64,000 nucleotides of DNA from Blautia massiliensis (ex Durand et al. 2017). GTDB taxonomy: Bacteria > Bacillota > Clostridia > Lachnospirales > Lachnospiraceae. This document shows, piece after piece, positions 1 through 9,244 of this stretch (position 1 is its first letter; each line of letters opens with the position of its first letter). Location: positions 865,292 through 929,291 of the forward strand of contig NZ_LN913006.1 of assembly GCF_001487165.1 (NCBI RefSeq). The letters run 5' to 3'. The notes beneath the pieces are model-generated. The model worked only from the letters and a program-made list of their open reading frames with translations. It was not told where the DNA came from and made no database searches. A program made the position numbers and the translations under genes.

Positions 1-1
1 A

Positions 2-85
2 AGAGTAGGCCTTACCCTGAAGGTACCGCTTAAAGATCTTCTGGATGTAACACAGGGCAAGCTTGCTCCGATCACCATGGAGTAA
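2..85 (+). CDS. C-terminal end of an unidentified protein (cut by left edge)
   Basis: An open frame enters from the left edge and ends at TAA (83-85), giving 27 residues that finish in KLAPITME. It is followed 17 bp later by a strong terminator, which supports a real gene end. The fragment is too short for me to assign a family. Its codon choice resembles the neighbouring genes. Confidence 0.6.
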   Translation, partial: RVGLTLKVPLKDLLDVTQGKLAPITME

Positions 86-102
86 GCGCATATAAAACAG
101 AT

Positions 103-152
103 AAAAAAACTCCCCTGACTGCCTGTAAAGGCGGAAGCAGGGGAGATTTTTT
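103..152. terminator. Bidirectional intrinsic terminator
   Basis: The stem CTCCCCTG (110-117) pairs with CAGGGGAG (138-145). It has an A-run on the left (104-109) and a T-run on the right (147-152), so it can stop both the rightward gene ending at 85 and the leftward ABC-F gene ending at 171. Confidence 0.85.
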
Positions 153-170
153 GTTACAGAAGCATGGGAT

Positions 171-1811
171 TTAGTTATCCTGTGCGTCCTCTTCGTTAAC
201 CTGGAATACGTGACGCTTCTTGGCCATTTCGTCGCTGGCAAGATACTCGTCGTAAGTGGTGATCTTGTCTACCAGCTTGCCGTTAGGAAGGATCTCCATG
301 ATGCGGTTTGCAGTTGTCTGTACAAACTGGTGATCGTGTGAGGTGAAAAGGATCACTCCCGGGAATTTGATCAGTCCGTTGTTCAGTGCTGTGATAGACT
401 CCATATCCAGATGGTTGGTTGGCTCATCCAGGATCAGGATATTGGCACCGGAGATCATCATCTTGGAAAGAAGACAGCGAACTTTTTCACCACCGGAAAG
501 AACACGGACACGTTTTACACCATCCTCACCAGGGAAAAGCATACGGCCAAGGAATCCACGGACGTAGGTTGCGTCCTTGATCTCGGAGTACTGTGTCAGC
601 CAGTCGGTGATAGTAAGGTCGTTATCGAATTCCTGTGTGTTATCCTTCGGGAAATATGCCTGGGAAGTGGTAACGCCCCATTTGTAATTTCCTTCATCCG
701 GCTCCATTTCACCTGTAAGGATCTTGAAGAAGGTTGTGATGGCCTGCTCGTTGGCGCCCACAAAGGCAACCTTATCTTCACGACCAAGAGTGAAGGAAAT
801 GTCGTCCAGAACCTTTACTCCATCAATGGTCTTGGACAGATTTTCCACCATGAGGACCTCGTTTCCGATCTCACGGTTCGGGCGGAAGTCGATGTATGGA
901 TATTTACGGCTGGAAGGACGCATGTCATCCAGCTGGATCTTTTCCAGGGCACGCTTTCTGGAAGTCGCCTGCTTGGATTTGGAAGCATTGGCGCTGAAAC
1001 GGGAGATGAACTCCTGGAGCTCTTTGATCTTCTCCTCTTTCTTTTTGTTGGCCTCTTTCATCTGCTTGATCAGAAGCTGGCTGGATTCAAACCAGAAGTC
1101 ATAGTTTCCGGCATAAAGCTGGATCTTGCCATAATCGATATCAGCAGTATGTGTGCAGACCTTGTTCAGGAAATAACGGTCATGGGATACTACGATAACC
1201 GTATTGTCAAAATTGATCAGGAACTCCTCCAGCCATTCGATAGCAGGAAGATCCAGGTGGTTGGTCGGCTCATCAAGAAGAAGGATATCAGGATTTCCGA
1301 AAAGAGCCTGTGCAAGAAGAACCTTGACCTTCATACTACCGGTAAGGTCTGCCATCTGTGTATAGTGGAACTCAGTGTCGACTCCGAGACCGTTGAGAAG
1401 AGTAGCAGCATCGGACTCTGCTTCCCATCCGTTCATCTCTGCAAACTCACCCTCAAGCTCGCTGGCACGGATGCCATCTTCGTCTGTGAAATCTTCCTTT
1501 GCGTAAATGGCTTCTTTCTCTTTCATGATCTGATAGAGTCTTTCATTACCCATGATGACAGTATCCAGAACCGGATAAGCATCATATTTGAAGTGATCCT
1601 GCTGTAGGAAAGAAAGTCTCTGACCGGGGGTGATCACAATGTCGCCCTTGGTAGGCTCAAGCTGACCGGAAAGGATTTTGAGGAATGTAGATTTTCCTGC
1701 GCCGTTGGCGCCGATCAATCCATAACAGTTACCCTCTGTAAATTTGATGTTAACGTCTTCAAACAGCGCTTTTTTTCCAACGCGCAGTGTGATGTTATTT
1801 GCTGAAATCAT
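171..1811 (-). CDS. ABC-F family ATPase (YbiT-like)
   Basis: This is a 546-aa soluble protein with two ABC ATPase domains and no membrane segment, so it belongs to the ABC-F group. Those proteins act on ribosomes (translation factors or antibiotic protection), not as transporters. Domain 1 has an intact Walker A GANGAGKST (about residue 36) and Walker B LLLDEPTNHLD, but a degenerate signature (LTGSMK). The linker carries the RFSANASKSKQATSRKR stretch typical of YbiT-like members. Domain 2 has the signature LSGGEK and Walker B LILDEPTNHLD, but its P-loop reads GANEQAITT (about residue 350), without the invariant Lys. This gives asymmetric nucleotide sites. A similarly altered second P-loop is, to my knowledge, seen in other Firmicute members. 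A resistance role cannot be told from sequence. Confidence 0.9.
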   Translation of the reverse strand: MISANNITLRVGKKALFEDVNIKFTEGNCYGLIGANGAGKSTFLKILSGQLEPTKGDIVITPGQRLSFLQQDHFKYDAYPVLDTVIMGNERLYQIMKEKEAIYAKEDFTDEDGIRASELEGEFAEMNGWEAESDAATLLNGLGVDTEFHYTQMADLTGSMKVKVLLAQALFGNPDILLLDEPTNHLDLPAIEWLEEFLINFDNTVIVVSHDRYFLNKVCTHTADIDYGKIQLYAGNYDFWFESSQLLIKQMKEANKKKEEKIKELQEFISRFSANASKSKQATSRKRALEKIQLDDMRPSSRKYPYIDFRPNREIGNEVLMVENLSKTIDGVKVLDDISFTLGREDKVAFVGANEQAITTFFKILTGEMEPDEGNYKWGVTTSQAYFPKDNTQEFDNDLTITDWLTQYSEIKDATYVRGFLGRMLFPGEDGVKRVRVLSGGEKVRCLLSKMMISGANILILDEPTNHLDMESITALNNGLIKFPGVILFTSHDHQFVQTTANRIMEILPNGKLVDKITTYDEYLASDEMAKKRHVFQVNEEDAQDN

Positions 1812-2152
1812 ATCATACCTCTTTTTTCATTAAATAAATATCGTTTCAATTACATACGAAAGCATTACAATCGTTTCCTATTGTACCGTAAACTGAAAAA
1901 TTTGCAAGCTGTATTTTCCTTTTTTCGGCTAAATAAAGGAAAAACAGGGGATTACTATGAATCACAGGAAAATAATAACCTTTTATTATATAAAAAAATG
2001 GGTTATACTGTCGTATGTGGTAATGAAGTATTCCGGGGATATGGATATCCGGCTCTCTGGCACATCAGAAACACCCAGGAACGTGGCAGATCGGATGGAA
2101 TGCGGAAACTATCATAAATCAGCAGCTTAGTTGAACAGAAGAGAGGTTAAAA
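1812..2152. other. Intergenic region between divergent ABC-F and Rrf2 genes
   Basis: This holds the ABC-F promoter and, on the plus strand, a weak TATACT -10-like box near 2003 that could serve the Rrf2 gene. A 57-codon frame (1957-2130, ATG after AGGGGA) is open but has low-complexity composition and no family resemblance. I see no convincing gene here. Confidence 0.4.
1880..1907 (-). promoter_or_regulatory. Probable sigma-A promoter of the ABC-F gene
   Basis: On the minus strand, TTGCAA (-35) and TACAAT (-10) are separated by 16 bp and lie about 70 bp upstream of the ABC-F start. Confidence 0.5.
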
Positions 2153-2566
2153 ATGTTTATCACCAGAGAAAGCGATTATGCGATGCGGGTTATCCGCGCA
2201 TTGATGTGGGAGCCGCGTTTGAGCGTCAGCGAGATCTGTGAGAGGGAATCGATCACAGCACCCTTTGCATACAAGATACTGAAGAAGCTTCAGAATGCAG
2301 GGCTCGTGGAAGGATACCGCGGAGTTCATGGCGGTTACGCGCTGAAGAGAGATCCGGAAGAACTGTCATTATATGAGATATACAGTGCGATCGATCCGGA
2401 TATGTCCATCATTGAGTGCCTGAACGGCACATATCAGTGTCCAAGGAACGGACAGGACGGAGTTCCCTGCCATGCACATGATGAGCTTCAGGAGATCCAG
2501 GATCAGCTGTGGACAATGCTCCGTCGGAAATCCATGAAGGATCTTTTCGGAAAAGAGGAGAAGTGA
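2153..2566 (+). CDS. Rrf2/IscR-family transcriptional regulator
   Basis: A 137-aa protein with an N-terminal winged helix typical of Rrf2 regulators (MFITRESDYAMRVIRAL, then a recognition region around FAYKILKKLQNAGLVEGYRG and the wing GVHGGYALKR). Three Cys in the pattern C-x6-C-x8-C (about residues 89-105, ECLNG...QC...PC) sit where IscR and RsrR bind an Fe-S cluster, so it probably senses cluster status or redox. AGAGAGG precedes the ATG. It lies just upstream of nifJ, which encodes a three-cluster Fe-S enzyme, but is separated from it by a terminator. Regulation of nifJ is an inference. Confidence 0.9.
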   Translation: MFITRESDYAMRVIRALMWEPRLSVSEICERESITAPFAYKILKKLQNAGLVEGYRGVHGGYALKRDPEELSLYEIYSAIDPDMSIIECLNGTYQCPRNGQDGVPCHAHDELQEIQDQLWTMLRRKSMKDLFGKEEK

Positions 2567-2607
2567 TTCCCGGATGTGAGTTGGGATAAGCGTATGAGAT
2601 GATAAGG

Positions 2608-2648
2608 AGAGCAGTTTGGAGAGGAAAAATTCCGAACAGCTCTTTTTT
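2608..2648 (+). terminator. Intrinsic terminator after the Rrf2 gene
   Basis: A 13-bp stem (2608-2620 with 2631-2643), interrupted by one mismatch and one wobble pair, is followed by six T. It separates the regulator transcript from nifJ. Confidence 0.8.
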
Positions 2649-2708
2649 ATTTGTGAAAAAGATAACGGCGTTTGTACAGGATAATATACAAAAAACAATG
2701 AAAGAAAA

Positions 2709-2737
2709 TGGACATAACTGGGAATCTATGATATAAT
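2709..2737 (+). promoter_or_regulatory. Strong promoter of nifJ
   Basis: TGGACA (-35, 2709-2714), a 17-bp spacer and a perfect TATAAT (-10, 2732-2737). Transcription should start near 2744, which leaves a leader of about 65 nt before nifJ. Confidence 0.8.
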
Positions 2738-2749
2738 AACCAATGGAAT

Positions 2750-2771
2750 TTTAGGCCTTCATAAGCCTAAA
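2750..2771. promoter_or_regulatory. Dyad at the nifJ transcription start, possible operator
   Basis: TTTAGGC (2750-2756) and GCCTAAA (2765-2771) form a perfect 7-bp inverted repeat with an 8-bp centre, just downstream of the predicted start of transcription. The position suits a repressor operator or a 5' mRNA hairpin. It does not match the Rex consensus (TTGTTAA...TTAACAA). The Rrf2-type regulator next door is a candidate ligand, by proximity only. Confidence 0.5.
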
Positions 2772-2810
2772 TAATATATTTTTTAACAAACCTTTAAGGA
2801 GGAAAAAACA

Positions 2811-5800
2811 ATGGCAAGAAAGATGAAAACCATGGATGGTAACCATGCAGCCGCTCATGCATCATATGCTTTTTCTGATGTAGCTGCTATTTACCCGATT
2901 ACCCCTTCATCTGTAATGGCTGAGGCTACAGACGAGTGGGCAACTCAGGGAAGAAAGAACATCTTTGGACAGGAAGTACAGGTTACAGAGATGCAGTCTG
3001 AGGCAGGTGCAGCAGGTGCCGTTCACGGTTCTCTGGCAGCAGGTGCCCTGACTACAACTTACACAGCTTCCCAGGGTCTTCTGCTTATGATCCCGAACCT
3101 TTACAAGATCGCTGGTGAGCAGCTTCCGGGAGTTATCAACGTATCTGCCCGTGCACTTGCTTCCCACGCACTTTGTATTTTCGGTGACCATTCCGACGTT
3201 ATGGCCTGTCGTCAGACTGGATGTGCAATGCTTTGTGAGTCTTCTGTACAGGAGGTTATGGACCTTACACCGGTTGCTCATCTTGCAGCAATCAAAGGAA
3301 AAGTTCCGTTCATCAACTTCTTCGACGGATTCCGTACATCTCATGAGATCCAGAAGATCGAGACATGGGACTATGAAGATCTGAAAGATATGGCAGATAT
3401 GGACGCAATCGCAGAGTTCCGTAACCGTGCTCTGAACCCGAACCATCCATGTCAGAGAGGTTCCGCTCAGAACCCGGATATCTTCTTCCAGGCAAGAGAG
3501 GCATGTAATCCATATTATGACGCTCTTCCGGCAGTTGTTCAGGAGTACATGGACAAAGTTAACGAGAAGATCGGAACAGACTACAAACTGTTCAACTACT
3601 ACGGAGCTGCTGACGCTGAGCACATCATCGTAGCTATGGGTTCCGTAAACGATACCATCGAGGAGACAATCGATTACCTTATGGCAGCTGGCAAGAAAGT
3701 CGGTGTTGTTAAAGTTCGTCTTTACAGACCATTCTGTGCACAGGCTCTTATCGATGCAATCCCGGATACAGTTAAGCAGATCTCTGTTCTTGACAGAACA
3801 AAAGAGCCAGGAGCTCTTGGCGAGCCTCTGTATCTTGATGTTGTTGCAGCTCTTCGCGACAGCAAGTTCAGCGATGTTAAGATCTTTACAGGACGTTACG
3901 GACTTGGTTCCAAAGATACAACACCTGCACAGATCGTAGCAGTATATGAGAACACTGAGAAAGAGAAATTCACAATCGGTATCGTTGATGATGTTACAAA
4001 CCTTTCTCTTGAGACAGGCGCACCACTTGTTACAACACCAGAGGGAACAACAAACTGCAAGTTCTGGGGACTTGGAGCTGATGGTACTGTAGGTGCTAAC
4101 AAGAACTCCATCAAGATCATCGGTGATAACACAGACATGTACGCTCAGGCTTACTTCGATTATGACTCCAAGAAGTCCGGCGGTGTTACAATGTCTCACC
4201 TTCGTTTCGGTAAGAAACCGATCAAATCCACATACCTGATCCACAAAGCAAACTTCGTTGCATGTCATAATCCGTCCTATGTTAACAAATATAACATGGT
4301 ACAGGAGCTTGTTGACGGAGGTACATTCCTTCTGAACTGTGCTTGGGATATGGAAGGACTTGAGAAACATCTTCCAGGACAGGTTAAAGCTTTCATCGCT
4401 AACCACAATATCAAATTCTACACCATCGATGGTGTTAAGATTGGTATTGAGACTGGCATGGGACCAACACGTATCAACACAATTCTTCAGTCCGCATTCT
4501 TCAAACTTACAGGAATCATTCCTGAGGAGCAGGCTATCGAGCTTATGAAAGCTGCTGCTAAAGCTACTTACGGACGTAAAGGTGATGACGTTGTTAAGAA
4601 GAACTGGGCAGCTATCGATGCCGGTGCTAAACAGGTCGTAGAGGTTCAGGTTCCGGAGAGCTGGAAGAACGCTGAGGACGAGGGACTCTTCATGTCTCAC
4701 GCATCCCACGGTGCTCAGGAAGCTCAGGACTTCGTAAACAACATCCAGTGCAAGATCAATGCTCAGGAAGGTAACAGCCTCCCAGTATCTGCATTCAAGG
4801 ATTATGTAGATGGTACAACACCATCCGGAACAGCTGCATATGAGAAACGTGGTATCGCAGTTAACGTTCCTGTATGGGTTCCGGACAACTGTATCCAGTG
4901 TAACCGCTGTGCATACGTCTGCCCGCATGCTGCAATCCGTCCGGTTGCTATGACAGCAGATGAGACAGCTAACGCTCCAGAGGGAATCAAGACACTTCCA
5001 CTTACAGGAATGAAAGACTATACATTCACAATGACTGTATCCGCTCTTGACTGTACAGGATGTGGTTCCTGCGCAAATGTCTGCCCAGGAAAGAAAGGCA
5101 ACAAAGCTCTTGAGATGGCTCCGCTTGAAGCTAACACAGAAGAGCAGAAATTCTTCGATTACGGTGTAACACTTCCTCAGAAGGAAGACGTTATCGCTAA
5201 ATATAAAGAGACAACTGTAAAAGGCAGCCAGTTCAAACAGCCGCTCCTTGAGTTCTCCGGCGCTTGTGCAGGTTGTGGTGAGACACCATACGCTAAGCTG
5301 ATCACACAGCTCTTTGGTGACAGAATGTACATTGCAAATGCTACAGGATGTTCCTCTATCTGGGGTAACTCTTCACCATCTACACCATACACAACAAACG
5401 CTAAGGGACAGGGACCTGCATGGTCAAACTCTCTGTTCGAGGATAACGCAGAGTTCGGTTATGGTATGCTTCTTGCACAGCGTGCGATCCGTGGCGGTCT
5501 GAAAGAGAAGATCGAAGACCTTGTAGCTAACGGAACAAACGAGGATGTTAAGGCAGCTGGTCAGGAATGGCTGGATACTTATGCTGTAGGCGCAACAAAT
5601 GGTGCAGCTACAGAGAAACTCGTTGCAGCTCTTGAGGCTTGCGGATGTGACAAGGCTAACGAGATCCTTGCACAGAAAGACTTCCTCTCCAAGAAATCCC
5701 AGTGGATCTTCGGTGGTGACGGATGGGCTTACGATATCGGATTCGGTGGTGTTGACCACGTTCTTGCAAGCGGACGTGACATCAACGTTATGGTATTCGA

Positions 5801-6356
5801 TACAGAGGTTTACTCCAACACAGGCGGACAGTCTTCCAAATCTACACCGACAGGTGCGATCGCTCAGTTCGCAGCAGGCGGAAAAGAGACTAAGAAGAAA
5901 GATATGGCATCTATCGCAATGAGCTATGGCTATGTATATGTAGCACAGATTTCCATGGGTGCTGACTTCAACCAGACTGTAAAAGCAATCGCAGAGGCAG
6001 AGGCATATCCGGGACCATCCCTGATCATCGCTTACGCTCCATGTATCAACCATGGTATCAAGAAAGGTATGAGCAAAGCTCAGACAGAGGAAGAGCTGGC
6101 AGTTAAGTGCGGATACTGGCACAACTTCAGATTCAACCCGGCTGCTGAGAACAAGTTCAGCCTTGATTCCAAGACACCGGATATGGAGAACTATATGGAC
6201 TTCCTGAACGGTGAGGTTCGTTACAATTCTCTGCAGCGTCAGAATCCTGAGAAAGCTGCAAGACTGTTTGCTAAGAACGAGTCTGAGGCTCAGGCTAGAT
6301 ATGAGTATCTGCAGAAACTTATCACTCTTTACGGAGCAGATAAGAAAGAAGACTAA
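2811..6356 (+). CDS. nifJ: Pyruvate:ferredoxin (flavodoxin) oxidoreductase
   Basis: A full-length 1181-aa single-chain PFOR. It oxidises pyruvate with CoA to acetyl-CoA and CO2 and reduces ferredoxin, a central step of anaerobic fermentation. The N-terminal pyruvate-binding domain begins at MARKMKTMDGNHAAAHASYAF. Two 4Fe-4S ferredoxin motifs follow, CIQCNRCAYVCP (about 694) and CTGCGSCANVCP (about 747). The proximal-cluster motif CAGCGETPY is near 817, and the thiamine-diphosphate motif GDGWAYDIGFGG...NTGGQSSKSTPTG lies near 968-1015. A strong AAGGAGG (2796-2802) sits 8 bp before the ATG. The strong promoter, good ribosome site and uniform codon use suggest very high expression. Confidence 0.98.
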   Translation: MARKMKTMDGNHAAAHASYAFSDVAAIYPITPSSVMAEATDEWATQGRKNIFGQEVQVTEMQSEAGAAGAVHGSLAAGALTTTYTASQGLLLMIPNLYKIAGEQLPGVINVSARALASHALCIFGDHSDVMACRQTGCAMLCESSVQEVMDLTPVAHLAAIKGKVPFINFFDGFRTSHEIQKIETWDYEDLKDMADMDAIAEFRNRALNPNHPCQRGSAQNPDIFFQAREACNPYYDALPAVVQEYMDKVNEKIGTDYKLFNYYGAADAEHIIVAMGSVNDTIEETIDYLMAAGKKVGVVKVRLYRPFCAQALIDAIPDTVKQISVLDRTKEPGALGEPLYLDVVAALRDSKFSDVKIFTGRYGLGSKDTTPAQIVAVYENTEKEKFTIGIVDDVTNLSLETGAPLVTTPEGTTNCKFWGLGADGTVGANKNSIKIIGDNTDMYAQAYFDYDSKKSGGVTMSHLRFGKKPIKSTYLIHKANFVACHNPSYVNKYNMVQELVDGGTFLLNCAWDMEGLEKHLPGQVKAFIANHNIKFYTIDGVKIGIETGMGPTRINTILQSAFFKLTGIIPEEQAIELMKAAAKATYGRKGDDVVKKNWAAIDAGAKQVVEVQVPESWKNAEDEGLFMSHASHGAQEAQDFVNNIQCKINAQEGNSLPVSAFKDYVDGTTPSGTAAYEKRGIAVNVPVWVPDNCIQCNRCAYVCPHAAIRPVAMTADETANAPEGIKTLPLTGMKDYTFTMTVSALDCTGCGSCANVCPGKKGNKALEMAPLEANTEEQKFFDYGVTLPQKEDVIAKYKETTVKGSQFKQPLLEFSGACAGCGETPYAKLITQLFGDRMYIANATGCSSIWGNSSPSTPYTTNAKGQGPAWSNSLFEDNAEFGYGMLLAQRAIRGGLKEKIEDLVANGTNEDVKAAGQEWLDTYAVGATNGAATEKLVAALEACGCDKANEILAQKDFLSKKSQWIFGGDGWAYDIGFGGVDHVLASGRDINVMVFDTEVYSNTGGQSSKSTPTGAIAQFAAGGKETKKKDMASIAMSYGYVYVAQISMGADFNQTVKAIAEAEAYPGPSLIIAYAPCINHGIKKGMSKAQTEEELAVKCGYWHNFRFNPAAENKFSLDSKTPDMENYMDFLNGEVRYNSLQRQNPEKAARLFAKNESEAQARYEYLQKLITLYGADKKED

Positions 6357-6413
6357 TTATTGATCAATAGTTACTGTTTATACAGTGTGCTTGCTGATTA
6401 AGCATTAGGTGAC

Positions 6414-6449
6414 AGGCCTGCGGTGTTTAGCGCACCGCAGGCCTTTTTT
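6414..6449 (+). terminator. Intrinsic terminator after nifJ
   Basis: AGGCCTGCGGTG (6414-6425) pairs perfectly with CACCGCAGGCCT (6433-6444) and is followed by a T-run, 58 bp after the nifJ stop. Confidence 0.9.
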
Positions 6450-6469
6450 CATATACAGGAGAGATATAC

Positions 6470-9244
6470 ATGAAGAGAATTTTTTCGAAGGAGAAATCCC
6501 GGAAAGAGAAAAAAGCAGATTTTTATATTCTGTATACGATTGTTTTTGCGGCGATCTCGCTGTTTATTTACAGTTGTTTTTATTTCAATGGAAAATCCCT
6601 GATCTGGAGTCATGACGGTGTTCCGCAGCACATCAATGCATTGGCCTATTATGGAAAATATCTGCGGAATGTTCTGCAGACGCTGGTGACGGAGCATAAG
6701 CTTTCCCTTCCTATGTGGGATATGCATATCGGATACGGTTCCGATATCCTTACAACACTTCATTATTATGCGATCGGTGATCCGCTGACCTTACTGTCCG
6801 TTTTTGTACCGGAAAAAGACACAGAGATCTTATATGAGCTTCTGATCTTTCTCCGCATTTATCTGGCGGGTATCACATTCAGCATTTACTGCTTTTACCG
6901 CAAGAATCCCAAACAGGCTACATTTCTTGGAAGCCTTGTTTATATTTTTGCAGGATGGACCATTTATGCGTCCATGAAGCATCCATATTTTTCCAATCCC
7001 ATGATCTATCTGCCGCTGGTCCTTATGGGAATTGAAAAGATTTACAAAAAAGAAAAGCCATACCTTTTTATCTGTGCGACGGCTGTAGCGGCAATGTCTA
7101 ATTTTTATTTCTTTTATATGATCAGTATCTTTATGGTGCTGTATGCAGCTTTCCGGTATTTTGGAATATTCCGTAAGCGTTCAGTAAAAGATGTATTTCA
7201 GTGGTTCCTGAAATTTGCTGGCTTTTATCTGGTCGCACTTATGATCGCTGCACTGATCTTTTTACCTGTGGTCATGACTCTGTTTGGAACAGAGCGCTTT
7301 CAGGCGCAGAATTATGTGCCGCTGTTATATGACCGCATTTACTACGAAAAATATCTCGGCTGCCTGATCGGCGAAAATATGATCCAGTGGGGAGTTGCTG
7401 GATATTCCGCAGTTGCAATGGCAGGCGTGTTTGTGATCTTTTCCAAAAAGAAAAAATATACGGGACTGAAGCTGGGCTTTGTGCTTCTGAATCTGTTTTT
7501 GCTGATCCCCTTTGCAGGTCATGTACTGAATGGATTTTCATACGTGTCCAACCGATGGATCTGGGCGTATGGAATGCTGATCGCATATATCTTGGTACAG
7601 GCATATCCGGAACTGTTTACGCTGGGCATCAGGGAAAAACGACGGATATTTGTGATGCTGCTGATATATGGCGTGCTGGCACTGTTTTCAGAATCCGCTC
7701 GTACGGAACGCAATATCATGGCACTGATGATGCTGGTCCTGGTTGTGTTTACAGTGGTTTCCTACGGAAACGTATTTACACAGGGAAAATATCTCTGTGG
7801 AATGATCGTGGCCGTGCTTGTGACAAGCATCCTTCTGAATGTTTCATACCAGTATTCTTACGAAAAAGATTATCTGTCAGAATTTGAGGAAAAGGATCAG
7901 GCGCTGGAGAAGCTTCAGTCCGGACCGGACAAAGCGATCCGGTCAATGGACGATTCAGCGGTTACCAGATATGACCAGTACAAAACGGGCTCTTATGTAA
8001 ACACTGCCATGTATATGGGAACCAACAGTACTTCCTATTATTTCAGTGTGGCCAATGGAAATATCAGCCGTTTCTTTGATGAGATGTATCTGAATACCCC
8101 CTGGGATTATCATTACAGCAGCCTAGACGGACGGAGTATCCTAGATCGTCTTGCCTCGGTGAAATATTTTGCCATCAAAAAAAGCGGATATGGGTATCTG
8201 CCATACGGCTATGACAGTGAAGCAGCAGTCACAAAAAAATACAGGATCTACGAAGACGAGGATTCCCTTCCTCTTGGTTATACCTATGATTCCTGGATCC
8301 CCAGAGAAAAGTATGAAAAGCTTTCCGTGACCGAAAAGCAGCAGGCACTCCTGCAGGGGGCAGTTCTGGAGGACAGCAGTCTTTCTGAGACAGACCTCAT
8401 CTTTGACGATAAGAAAGCAGATTTTACACTGGAAGCAGGAAAAGGCTGTAAGATCAAAGACGGAAAGATCATTGTGGCCAAAGAAGGAGCAACCGTACAG
8501 ATCGGATATCAGGGAGAGCCGGAGGCAGAGGTTTATCTTGTGGCAAAAAATCTGGATTTTAATGCCTATTCTCCACGTGCAGTGGTCAGTGATAAAAAAT
8601 GGGATTCCATGACAGAATATGAGAAGAATACCGTGCGTTATGAAGACAATAACTGGCGCTACTGGAAAGAAAGCAAGGAATCAGCAGTGGATGTTTCGCT
8701 GGGCTCCGTGGACAAGACTATCCGGATCTTTACAGATAAATACAACGGCTACAGCGGAAGACATAATTTTCTTCTGAATATGGGATATAAAAACTATTCT
8801 GCAGGAACTATGACACTGACATTCTCCATGCCGGGAGAATATACCTTTGATGATCTGTATGTGGCATGTCAGCCCATGGCTTCTGTTGAAGAACAGACAG
8901 AGGAGCTTGGAAAAGAAAGTCTTCAGAATATCAAAACGGAGACAAATTGCATTCGTGGAGATATCACAACCACTTCCGATAAGATCCTGGTATTTTCCAT
9001 TCCATACAGCGCAGGCTTTACCGCCTATGTAGATGGAGAAAAAACAGAACTTGTGCAGGCAAACAGTATGTATATGGGACTGGAATTAAAAAAAGGCAGG
9101 CATACGATCGCACTCAGATATTGTACACCGTATATTGTGCCCGGAATGATACTGACGGTGCTTGGCCTGATCCTGTTTGCCGGGATCGTAATATCTTACC
9201 GGCGCCAGGGAAAACAAAAAGAAAGGGGAAAACAGGAGAAATGA
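6470..9244 (+). CDS. YfhO-family membrane glycosyltransferase-like protein
   Basis: A 924-aa polytopic membrane protein of the YfhO family (GT-C-like fold). Residues 20-460 hold many hydrophobic helices, with the early extracytoplasmic WSHDGVPQHINALAYYGKYL motif. A large extracytoplasmic domain spans about 460-890, and one last helix (IVPGMILTVLGLILFAGIVISY region) precedes a Lys-rich tail. In Bacillus and Listeria, YfhO proteins transfer a sugar from undecaprenyl phosphate onto lipoteichoic acid outside the membrane. The gene overlaps the next one by four bases (ATGA), so it is translationally coupled to a GtrB/CsbB-like enzyme and then a GtrA-like protein. The acceptor polymer is not known here. 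Confidence 0.85.
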   Translation: MKRIFSKEKSRKEKKADFYILYTIVFAAISLFIYSCFYFNGKSLIWSHDGVPQHINALAYYGKYLRNVLQTLVTEHKLSLPMWDMHIGYGSDILTTLHYYAIGDPLTLLSVFVPEKDTEILYELLIFLRIYLAGITFSIYCFYRKNPKQATFLGSLVYIFAGWTIYASMKHPYFSNPMIYLPLVLMGIEKIYKKEKPYLFICATAVAAMSNFYFFYMISIFMVLYAAFRYFGIFRKRSVKDVFQWFLKFAGFYLVALMIAALIFLPVVMTLFGTERFQAQNYVPLLYDRIYYEKYLGCLIGENMIQWGVAGYSAVAMAGVFVIFSKKKKYTGLKLGFVLLNLFLLIPFAGHVLNGFSYVSNRWIWAYGMLIAYILVQAYPELFTLGIREKRRIFVMLLIYGVLALFSESARTERNIMALMMLVLVVFTVVSYGNVFTQGKYLCGMIVAVLVTSILLNVSYQYSYEKDYLSEFEEKDQALEKLQSGPDKAIRSMDDSAVTRYDQYKTGSYVNTAMYMGTNSTSYYFSVANGNISRFFDEMYLNTPWDYHYSSLDGRSILDRLASVKYFAIKKSGYGYLPYGYDSEAAVTKKYRIYEDEDSLPLGYTYDSWIPREKYEKLSVTEKQQALLQGAVLEDSSLSETDLIFDDKKADFTLEAGKGCKIKDGKIIVAKEGATVQIGYQGEPEAEVYLVAKNLDFNAYSPRAVVSDKKWDSMTEYEKNTVRYEDNNWRYWKESKESAVDVSLGSVDKTIRIFTDKYNGYSGRHNFLLNMGYKNYSAGTMTLTFSMPGEYTFDDLYVACQPMASVEEQTEELGKESLQNIKTETNCIRGDITTTSDKILVFSIPYSAGFTAYVDGEKTELVQANSMYMGLELKKGRHTIALRYCTPYIVPGMILTVLGLILFAGIVISYRRQGKQKERGKQEK

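Noticed and set aside
411..1607. A 398-codon plus-strand frame
   Set aside because: It lies antisense to the ABC-F gene, has no recognisable motifs and a composition expected from the complement of a coding gene.
1957..2130. A 57-codon frame with AGGGGA before its ATG
   Set aside because: It has no family resemblance and overlaps the likely promoter region of the Rrf2 gene. It is mentioned only within the intergenic entry.
2907..4928. A 673-codon minus-strand frame
   Set aside because: It is the antisense shadow of nifJ. It is long only because the strong codon bias of nifJ removes stops on the other strand.
9121..9240. An earlier start for the GT2 gene
   Set aside because: This stretch is the coding end of the YfhO-like gene in another frame. 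The ATG at 9241 has a ribosome site and the family N-terminus.
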